Made by a program: the position numbers and the translations under genes. Positions 58,282 through 64,000 of a stretch of 64,000 nt of DNA are shown here, piece after piece. Location: the IMG/VR virus record IMGVR_UViG_3300025849_000025, positions 16,100-80,099 of that record, one strand, 5' to 3'. Numbering within the stretch: the first letter of the stretch is position 1; each line of letters begins with the position of its first letter. The DNA comes from a virus. The notes beneath the pieces were generated by a model. The model was not told the origin of the DNA. It did no database searches and was given only the letters and a program-made list of their open reading frames with translations.

Positions 58282-58929
58282 ATGAGCGTTACGGATTACA
58301 CCGTATCACCAATAACTATACAAGAAGCTACACCGTTTGTTGTTGATTGGCATTACTCCAAGAATACGAATGGCTTGGCTACTCGTTTCTGTTTCGGTCT
58401 TTTCGATGGAACTGAAATGATTGGTGTTATGATATATGCGTATCTAGGCATGGCAAGTGTTTGGAAGAAGTATGGGGAAGTTGAAACAGACGTTGTTGAA
58501 CTAAGACGATTGTGCTGTATTGATGACACCCCTAAGAACACGGAGAGTTACTTCATAGCTCAGACTATTAATTGGTTGAGGCAGAATACAGATTGTAAAG
58601 TTGTTGTCAGTTATGCTGACAGTATGCAAGGGCATGTAGGCACTATATACTATGCATCAAACTTTTACTATTTGGGTATGACTGCTAAAGGTAGATCAAT
58701 AAAGATTAAGGGTAGTGATCGTCTGTATCACGAAAAGACAATACGGACTTATTACACACCTAAGAATGGAGAGAGGCGTCTCAAACCATACGCACAAAAA
58801 ATTAAGGAACAGCTAGAGAACGGTGAAGCAGAATACGTTCATAGTAAAGGCAAACACATATTCGTATATCCTCTCAATAAGAAGGAAAGACGGAAGTATA
58901 AAATGAAAGCAACGAATGTCAAATCTTGA
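58282..58929 (+). CDS. Mom-like acyltransferase (putative DNA adenine modification)
   Basis: 215 residues. Resembles phage Mu Mom: 'WHYSKN', 'FCFGLFDGTEMIGVMIY', 'VVELRRLCCIDDTPKNTESYFIAQ', 'VVVSYADSMQGHVGTIYYASNFYYLG'. In Mu, Mom is a GNAT-fold enzyme that converts adenine in DNA to a carbamoylmethyl form that restriction enzymes cannot cut. The basic C-terminus would suit DNA binding. Its gene overlaps an NPPY methyltransferase gene. DNA modification of this phage is inferred, not shown. Confidence 0.78.
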   Translation: MSVTDYTVSPITIQEATPFVVDWHYSKNTNGLATRFCFGLFDGTEMIGVMIYAYLGMASVWKKYGEVETDVVELRRLCCIDDTPKNTESYFIAQTINWLRQNTDCKVVVSYADSMQGHVGTIYYASNFYYLGMTAKGRSIKIKGSDRLYHEKTIRTYYTPKNGERRLKPYAQKIKEQLENGEAEYVHSKGKHIFVYPLNKKERRKYKMKATNVKS

Positions 58930-59434
58930 AATGATTAAGCGAACTAGTCGTAATGCTGAGAGTGATGAGTGCTACACACCGTCTGATCAAATCATTCCTT
59001 TGTTGGACTATCTCGACAAAGATAGAACCTATTACGAAGCAACAAGCGGTATTTCTTCAAACATCTTAGAAGGAATGCATAAACATGGCTACAAGATGAT
59101 TGGCAGTGAGGGCAGAGACTTCTTTGATTGTACTGCCGATGATGTTTATGATGGTGTTATAACTAATCCACCATACAGTCTTAAAGACAAGTTCATCGAA
59201 CACTGCTATTCTCTAAAGAAGCCATTTGCTTTGTTTTTGCCTGTCGCATCGTTTCAAGGTGGTAAACGTGGACAGATGTTCATGGACTATGGGATGTCTA
59301 CACTAGTGTATAATAACAGAGTAGACTTCACAGGTGGTGGCGCACCACACTTTGGCAATGCTTGGTTTATGTGGGGCATCCTACCACCTAACACAATTTA
59401 TTGGGCTAATAACCCAAAGATGAACAGAAAGTAG
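58916..59434 (+). CDS. NPPY-type adenine methyltransferase-like protein
   Basis: 172 residues. 'YTPSDQIIPLLDYL' at the start, 'YYEATSG' in place of motif I, and 'VITNPPYSLKDKFIEHC' with the catalytic NPPY. This is the layout of small N6-adenine methyltransferases of phages. No separate target-recognition domain is visible. Overlaps the Mom-like gene by 14 bases. It may make N6-methyladenine or have lost part of the SAM site. Confidence 0.75.
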   Translation: MSNLEMIKRTSRNAESDECYTPSDQIIPLLDYLDKDRTYYEATSGISSNILEGMHKHGYKMIGSEGRDFFDCTADDVYDGVITNPPYSLKDKFIEHCYSLKKPFALFLPVASFQGGKRGQMFMDYGMSTLVYNNRVDFTGGGAPHFGNAWFMWGILPPNTIYWANNPKMNRK

Positions 59435-59441
59435 TTATCAA

Positions 59442-59687
59442 ATGAGCTATAGGATCGAATCTGCCAGTAAGGAAGAATGGGCTGAACGAGCAATCAACGT
59501 CGAGAAGAAGTTAGCTGTCTTAGAAAATAGTATTAAAGAACTGTTTAGTCTGCTTGACGCTACTGAAGAAACTGACGAAGGTCGTGAGTTTCATCCAGTA
59601 AGAATCGTCTGTTGTCGTAATGATATGATTGAAAAACTTGAGAACGTCTTGGCTACATTAAAAAGCAATCGCAGAGATGATGTTTAG
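59442..59687 (+). CDS. Small coiled-coil protein
   Basis: 81 residues, with heptad-like 'AINVEKKLAVLENSIKELFSLL' and a second helix 'NDMIEKLENVLATLKSN'. Similar small proteins occur in marine T4-like phages. Its stop overlaps the convergent Fe-S carrier gene by four bases. Confidence 0.6.
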   Translation: MSYRIESASKEEWAERAINVEKKLAVLENSIKELFSLLDATEETDEGREFHPVRIVCCRNDMIEKLENVLATLKSNRRDDV

Positions 59688-59968
59688 ATAGCAAAACTTT
59701 CACCGCAACCACATGAAGCTGTTGCGTTGGGATTGACTACCTTGAGGTAACTTCCTCCCAGTTCTTCAACGTAGTCAATCGTACATCCAAAGATGAACAT
59801 CTCTGCCATGGGATCAAGCCACAGATTTTCAACAGTGGGTTCCTTATCGGTAACACCCCACTCATACTGAAAACCAGAACAACCCCCACCCTTTACATTG
59901 AGTGATACGTTTGGTTTACCTGCTTTTGCTAAGTATGCTTTTGCACTATCTGTGACTTGAATATTCAT
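59684..59968 (-). CDS. A-type iron-sulfur carrier (IscA/ErpA/HesB family)
   Basis: 94 residues. The three conserved Cys are present: 'GGGCSGFQYEW' and 'CGCGESF' at the C-terminus. Such proteins hand Fe-S clusters to apo-enzymes. Members are known from marine T4-like phages. Lies at the start of the right-hand minus-strand block. Could help keep host Fe-S enzymes active during infection. Confidence 0.88.
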   Translation of the reverse strand: MNIQVTDSAKAYLAKAGKPNVSLNVKGGGCSGFQYEWGVTDKEPTVENLWLDPMAEMFIFGCTIDYVEELGGSYLKVVNPNATASCGCGESFAI

Positions 59969-60121
59969 TTATTCAGACTTCCAAATTGTCCATGCACCGT
60001 AAGCAATCATGCCATACGCTACTAAGTTAAGTGGTGCGATAATCATTGCTACGCCTGAGGCAACAAGAATAATACCATCCCAAGATGTTCTTTCTGATAG
60101 TCTTTTCATTAACCAGTTCAT
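59969..60121 (-). CDS. Small membrane protein (50 aa)
   Basis: ATG at 60121 with GGAG upstream; 50 residues with a basic start and two hydrophobic segments ('GIILVASGVAMIIA', 'LVAYGMIAYGAWTIW'). Stop is directly before the Fe-S carrier ATG. Likely inner membrane; role unknown. Confidence 0.65.
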   Translation of the reverse strand: MNWLMKRLSERTSWDGIILVASGVAMIIAPLNLVAYGMIAYGAWTIWKSE

Positions 60122-60131
60122 TTATTTCTCC

Positions 60132-60479
60132 TTAATAAGCAGTTATCGTTGGTGCGCCCACCGTTGGCTTGTGTAGTATTGCTACTTTGCTCTGGTGTAT
60201 TGGCTCTTCTGTAGATTTATTTACGAACTGACTGTATTTATATGGATTGTATGTAATTGCAGTTCCGTTTTCTAATCCAAATATCTCTTCGCATAATTCA
60301 CCGCGAATGAATGCGTGAACATTCTTCCTTCCTTCTGCCAATACTTTCGCACGACCAGAAGGACGAACAACATAAGTTGGATTCATGATATTCACATCGT
60401 ATGTGTGTGCAATCACTTTGCCCTTATGTCTTACACTAAACAAGTTCTTGTGTAGATTATAGTAAACCTCGACTCGCAT
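60132..60479 (-). CDS. Conserved-type marine phage protein
   Basis: 115 residues. 'VYYNLHKNLFSVRHKGKVIAHT', 'VVRPSGRAKVLAEGRKNVHAFIRGE' and 'ITYNPYKYSQFV' resemble a protein widespread in marine T4-like phages, function unknown. Own promoter at 60508. Confidence 0.7.
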   Translation of the reverse strand: MRVEVYYNLHKNLFSVRHKGKVIAHTYDVNIMNPTYVVRPSGRAKVLAEGRKNVHAFIRGELCEEIFGLENGTAITYNPYKYSQFVNKSTEEPIHQSKVAILHKPTVGAPTITAY

Positions 60480-60507
60480 TAACTCATCCTTTATTTGTTA
60501 TGAAAAC

Positions 60508-60536
60508 ACTTTAATAAGATATCGAACTAATGTCAA
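60508..60536 (-). promoter_or_regulatory. Sigma70-type promoter
   Basis: TTGACA (60531-60536), 17 bases, TAAAGT (60508-60513), for the genes from 60479 down. Its -35 box abuts a long inverted repeat. Confidence 0.5.
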
Positions 60537-60595
60537 GACACCAAAAACAGCCATCCTCCATTATATAACCTAGGGAGCGGTTGTTTTTGGTGTCT
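60536..60595. repeat. 14-bp perfect inverted repeat
   Basis: AGACACCAAAAACA (60536-60549) and its reverse complement (60582-60595), 32 bases apart, with weaker inner pairing (CTCC/GGGAG). It spans the end of the gene at 60594 and touches the next promoter. May be a termination or mRNA-end structure. Confidence 0.7.
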
Positions 60596-60899
60596 ACTTC
60601 TTTTTGCCACCAAGCTTCTTTGGCTCTACCGCCTCTAGTCGTTTTTCTAGTTCGTCTATCTTCTTTGTGATCTTTGGATACTTCTTACGCCAAGCATCTT
60701 CTGGTTGTTCCAACCAAGTCCAACCCCAACGTTCTACAAGAAAGTCGATTGCGTTATCTACCTTTGCGTAACCCCAAAGACCTATACGTGTTGTGCTTAT
60801 GTACGCAACAAAGATCGCGCCCAAGACTGACCCACCTAAAGCCGTGTATATCCATAGACGATCACTCGCCATTTGTTGTATCATATCAATCATCATCAT
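60594..60899 (-). CDS. Membrane-anchored marine phage protein
   Basis: 101 residues. One membrane segment ('IYTALGGSVLGAIFVAYI'), then 'AIDFLVERWGWTWLEQPEDAWRKKYP' and a Lys-rich end, a pattern I recall as conserved in marine T4-like phages. Starts inside the end of the lipase gene with an AAGGAG ribosome site. Function unknown. Confidence 0.7.
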   Translation of the reverse strand: MMMIDMIQQMASDRLWIYTALGGSVLGAIFVAYISTTRIGLWGYAKVDNAIDFLVERWGWTWLEQPEDAWRKKYPKITKKIDELEKRLEAVEPKKLGGKKK

Positions 60900-61623
60900 T
60901 CTCCTTGGTGTACTTGCAATAATGGTTCATGCCATGATCATATGCACCGTCAAATGGCATTCCTTTTTTCAAGGCTCTCCATCTGCCACGCCACTTATCT
61001 TTTACTCGTTGCCACTTTGTGCAGGCTCTAATATTTCCGTAGTAATTGATGTATCGTGGGGTGGAGTTGTGTCTGTACCCCAACAAAGCAAATGGTACAC
61101 AAGTAACCATATCGTTATTATTGACATGACGATAATGAGGCGTTGTAATAGAGTTGACAAATTTCCTAGTCCCTGTTCTTGGTGATCCATACGTAAAGAG
61201 GGCATCTACTTTGCCCTGTAGTCTGCTACATGCGATTGTCGCCATAGCACCACCCAACGAGTGACCACAGATGAATAATTTTTTATCTTCAATCTTAGAG
61301 GAATTTGTGAAAGCAGAAACTTGATCCCACACCTTATTTACTTCCTCTTGAAACCCATTATGTACAAGTCCAGAACCGTTTTGCGCTTTGTCTGGTAAAG
61401 CGTTTAGGTCTGCTTTAATATCAGAGAACTCACCTGGTTCTGTCCCCCTAAAGCACAAAACATTTTCTTCTTTATTGCCTATGATGTGCAACTGAGCGCC
61501 ATCATGTTCAATAAACTTATGTCTAGTATAACCTAGTTTCTTATATTGCTTTTTAGCTTCTGCACCATCAAGGTATGCTATCTGGGCGCATTGAGCCATA
61601 ACTGCACATTTATTTATATACAT
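60886..61623 (-). CDS. Class 3 lipase / alpha-beta hydrolase
   Basis: 245 residues. 'CFRGTEPGEF' (oxyanion), 'CGHSLGGAMA' (nucleophile Ser), 'NNDMVTCVP' (Asp) and 'HGMNHYC' (His) give a complete lipase_3 triad. It would cleave ester lipids. No signal peptide, so it acts in the cytoplasm or at the membrane, or is part of the virion. A TATAAATA box at 61611-61618 lies in its first codons; if that promoter is used, translation would start at the Met at 61599. It is 12 bases after the cyclase gene. Confidence 0.85.
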   Translation of the reverse strand: MYINKCAVMAQCAQIAYLDGAEAKKQYKKLGYTRHKFIEHDGAQLHIIGNKEENVLCFRGTEPGEFSDIKADLNALPDKAQNGSGLVHNGFQEEVNKVWDQVSAFTNSSKIEDKKLFICGHSLGGAMATIACSRLQGKVDALFTYGSPRTGTRKFVNSITTPHYRHVNNNDMVTCVPFALLGYRHNSTPRYINYYGNIRACTKWQRVKDKWRGRWRALKKGMPFDGAYDHGMNHYCKYTKENDDD

Positions 61624-61635
61624 TTCTTATTATCC

Positions 61636-63687
61636 CTATTTAGTTGTTGCTCTAAAAATACCGTCCCAATCAGATGGTAATTTTTGCGTTGACATATAAT
61701 TACAGCGTTCGATCCAGATGTCATAGTAATCATCCATCTTGCCGTTAAAGCATCCTTTTAGATTTTCGCATATAGTAATAGCTTCTCCAAAATTTTGTTC
61801 TCTGTAGCACTTATGCATGAAATGGTGGCTTAGTTGGTTTGAACTATTATGAGCTTTATCTGCGCCACTAAGATCAAGTGCTGTGTATATATCTAACCCC
61901 ACATTCTTACCCTTCACAGCAAGATCGTCTAGTTTTAGATAAAAGAAATCATTTTTAGTTGCTTGATATGTCGAAGGACCTACGATCAGAACAACACCAT
62001 AACTCTTACAAGCACTCTCCAATCTAGCGGCTGTGCTGACTGCATCCCCTAGAATATCATAGCTGTGTCTTGCGGTTGATCCCATCTCACCAATATACCC
62101 AAGCCCTGTGTTGATCCCTGCGCCCATAGCAACAGGCGGTTTGCCAGCAGCAACAAGCTTAGCGCTAAACTCATCAACCGCTCTAAGCATACGAAGACAT
62201 GTTTTCATACCATTTTTAGGATGCTCTGGATCATTGATAGGTGCGTTGTGGATGTGCATAGAAGCATCACCAATATACTTAATGATCATTCCGTTCGCAT
62301 CTAAAACTGGCTTAGTAATCGCATCCATGTATCCGTTCATTACATCAGTAAGACCTTTTACGTCATCACCAAAGCTTTCGCCTAATGGTGTAAAGCCACG
62401 TAGATCACTGAATACGATAGATACTTCTTTCTTCATACCTTCTTTGACAAGAGAAGGATTTTCTTGTAACAGGCGTACTACTTCTGGGGAAGCGTAGCCT
62501 GCGAATTGTTTTTTGATTGCTTGCTTCTGTAGAAACTCATCTACAAACCTGAGTACATACTGTACAAGACCAACGAGCAAGAGCATAGCAGAAATGGTAA
62601 TACCATCAATAAGAACATTCGAAGTAGTAAAGACATAAATGGAACCCCCTATAAGTCCAGTGATTGTCATGACAAAAACACCAAGACCTATAAAAGTCCA
62701 ATATGATAATAATATTATGATAAGACCACTCACAACTAATGCGGCTAACTCGCCCCATGCTTTCGCATCTGCATTTCGTGTGATGTTACTCTCATTAAAA
62801 ACTGTGCCTAGCATTGAGGCTTGTATTTCGTGTGGGAATATAGAACCCATAGCTGTGGCGACTGGTTGTGTAATACCTGATGCAGTAGTTCCTACGAATA
62901 CAACAGCACCACCAAAGTCTTCTGGCATATCCATTAGACTTACTGAGTTGTATCCTTGTGACCAGTCTATCCAAACTTCGCCAGATTCGTTGGTTGGTAT
63001 TATGCCGAATTGTGGTATTCTTAGCTTATCTACTCCTAATGGAGATAACTTGATTTGAAAACTTGGATCACCAGAAAGAACTCTTAAAACTTCCATCGTA
63101 ACGTTTGGGTATAAATTACCACCATTCTCAAAAACTAATGGTGCGCGTCTAGTAACACCATCTATTTCTGGGAAGGTGTTGATGATTCCTGACCCCACTG
63201 CATTAAACTCAATGACATCGACGTTAGCTGTAATGCCAGGTACGCTTGGAATAACATACATATAATCGCTATTAATAATAGCGGCTCCCGGATTAATTGG
63301 TTCATTTTTGTTCTCCTCAGTTCCTAGCATATTTACTATGACAGGGTAGTTTTGCAAGGTTGTTGCAAGTAGTTCATCTTCCCCTGATCTATCTTCTTCG
63401 CTCATAAGAACATTAAACACCACAAGCCCAGCGCCTCTGTTGTATAAGTCCTCTATTATATTTGCGTAATTGCCACGTGGAAAAGGCCACTGACCATATT
63501 CAGTCAAGGCTTCTTCGTCTATGTTGACAGTGTATATGTTGTTTGGGACGGTTTCTTGATTAACGATCAACTGATCAAAGTAGCGTAATCTAAGACTTTC
63601 TATGATGGATGGGTTGATGGTGTGTAGCCAAACGAACACCCCCAATAACGTGATAGCCCATATAGGAGAAAATAAAATCTTTCTCAT
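61636..63687 (-). CDS. CHASE2-domain class III nucleotidyl cyclase
   Basis: 683 residues. One N-terminal membrane helix, a CHASE2-type extracytoplasmic sensor region (about 30-300), three membrane helices (about 310-380), then a cyclase domain. Cyclase features: 'FSDLRGFT' near 425 (first metal Asp), 'KYIGDASM' near 470 (Lys and second Asp), 'SYDILGDAVSTAARLE' near 545. The Asp in 'YDILG' suggests ATP as substrate. The usual VN in 'GDAVNxAARL' is VS, so the transition-state Asn is replaced by Ser while the Arg is kept. It could make cAMP and alter host signalling, or be a weak enzyme. Confidence 0.85.
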   Translation of the reverse strand: MRKILFSPIWAITLLGVFVWLHTINPSIIESLRLRYFDQLIVNQETVPNNIYTVNIDEEALTEYGQWPFPRGNYANIIEDLYNRGAGLVVFNVLMSEEDRSGEDELLATTLQNYPVIVNMLGTEENKNEPINPGAAIINSDYMYVIPSVPGITANVDVIEFNAVGSGIINTFPEIDGVTRRAPLVFENGGNLYPNVTMEVLRVLSGDPSFQIKLSPLGVDKLRIPQFGIIPTNESGEVWIDWSQGYNSVSLMDMPEDFGGAVVFVGTTASGITQPVATAMGSIFPHEIQASMLGTVFNESNITRNADAKAWGELAALVVSGLIIILLSYWTFIGLGVFVMTITGLIGGSIYVFTTSNVLIDGITISAMLLLVGLVQYVLRFVDEFLQKQAIKKQFAGYASPEVVRLLQENPSLVKEGMKKEVSIVFSDLRGFTPLGESFGDDVKGLTDVMNGYMDAITKPVLDANGMIIKYIGDASMHIHNAPINDPEHPKNGMKTCLRMLRAVDEFSAKLVAAGKPPVAMGAGINTGLGYIGEMGSTARHSYDILGDAVSTAARLESACKSYGVVLIVGPSTYQATKNDFFYLKLDDLAVKGKNVGLDIYTALDLSGADKAHNSSNQLSHHFMHKCYREQNFGEAITICENLKGCFNGKMDDYYDIWIERCNYMSTQKLPSDWDGIFRATTK

Positions 63688-63848
63688 TGTGAAACCTCTG
63701 AAGAATGTGTATCGGGATTAAGGGTTTGGTTTACGTGAGGTCCTACTTTTTTCCAATACAATCTACTAGCATAAGTGACATTCAAGTACCAAGTACCAAA
63801 TGCAAATACAAAAAAGCTTAACAGAGTTATTTTAAGTAATCGTCCCAT
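63684..63848 (-). CDS. Small membrane protein (54 aa)
   Basis: ATG at 63848, 54 residues with one membrane helix ('LKITLLSFFVFAFGTWYLNV'), then a short soluble tail. Overlaps the cyclase start (ATGA) and the previous gene by 22 bases. Possibly a partner of the cyclase. Confidence 0.6.
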   Translation of the reverse strand: MGRLLKITLLSFFVFAFGTWYLNVTYASRLYWKKVGPHVNQTLNPDTHSSEVSQ

Positions 63849-63988
63849 GATCTAGCATCCGTTTCTGTTGAACTATTCTCTTTGCAATCACACACAGTAC
63901 ACACATCATTAACACAATCACCGCAGTCTGGTCTGTAACAATGACATTTATGACCACATTTTTTACAGGTTCTTGGTGTTCCTTGCAT
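63827..63988 (-). CDS. Small Cys-rich metal-binding protein (53 aa)
   Basis: ATG at 63988, 53 residues with nine Cys in the first 35 ('CKKCGHKCHC', 'CGDCVNDVCTVCDC'), suggesting two zinc knuckles. I recall similar small proteins in marine T4-like phages, function unknown. First gene of the cyclase-lipase unit within the window. Confidence 0.6.
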   Translation of the reverse strand: MQGTPRTCKKCGHKCHCYRPDCGDCVNDVCTVCDCKENSSTETDARSWDDYLK

Positions 63989-64000
63989 GTATTAACTCCA

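Noticed and set aside
60235-60242. TATAAATA (minus) inside the gene at 60132
   Set aside because: Falls on PYKY codons of a coding region with no start downstream at usual spacing.
1-64000. CRISPR arrays, insertion sequences, integrase or attachment sites
   Set aside because: No spaced direct repeats, transposase motifs or integrase motifs were seen; the phage looks strictly lytic in this window.

Overview
This 64 kb window is a piece of a T4-like myovirus genome. The evidence is a full set of T4-type modules: baseplate wedge and hub genes (gp8-like, gp6, gp25, gp53, gp5, gp27-like, gp48/gp54-like), the head-completion nuclease gp4, the gp44/62/45/43 replisome, RegA, gp46/47, the late sigma factor gp55, UvsW, UvsY and a type II topoisomerase. 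Candidate late promoters (TATAAATA) fit gp55 use. Hsp20, an A-type Fe-S carrier and HemF suggest an aerobic Gram-negative host, probably marine. The host is inference. Terminase, capsid, portal and sheath genes lie outside the window.

Layout. 1-15.8 kb (minus): baseplate and tail-fibre genes, including a large subtilisin-like protein and a hub-associated M15 peptidase. 15.9-20.6 kb (plus): gp4, a tail-tube-family protein, the gp26-type chaperone with a probable -1 frameshift, and a probable tape measure, closed by a bidirectional terminator. 20.7-29.4 kb (minus): about 20 small genes, many with their own TTGACA-17-TATAAT promoter, some of these overlapping a terminator. This stretch also holds a (p)ppGpp-hydrolase-like HD protein and a RelA/SpoT-synthetase-like protein, both with N-termini resembling T4 capsid-targeting sequences. 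29.5-44.9 kb (minus): Hsp20, dUTPase, RegA and the replication, recombination and late-transcription block. 45-59.7 kb (plus): topoisomerase, two tandem HExxH proteins, four tRNAs with a structured RNA-like segment after the third, an epimerase, HNH nuclease, an ABC-ATPase/acetyltransferase fusion, a hemE-hemF-hemC cassette, and a Mom-like plus NPPY methyltransferase pair. 59.7-64 kb (minus): Fe-S carrier, small membrane proteins, a lipase and a CHASE2 nucleotidyl cyclase.

How it works together. Host-type sigma70 promoters appear to drive the small takeover genes, replication and modification genes. gp55 with the gp45 clamp would then switch on TATAAATA promoters for tail genes, uvsW, hsp20 and probably the RelA/SpoT-like gene. 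The accessory cargo is aimed at host metabolism and signalling: alarmones, tetrapyrroles, cyclic nucleotide and Fe-S.

Most notable: (1) the paired alarmone synthetase-like and hydrolase-like proteins that may be packaged in the head; (2) the three-gene heme-precursor cassette; (3) the phage-encoded CHASE2 cyclase; (4) an unassigned structured RNA after the tRNA array; (5) promoters whose -35 box sits in the loop of a terminator hairpin. All function calls rest on motif reading by eye; no database search was run.
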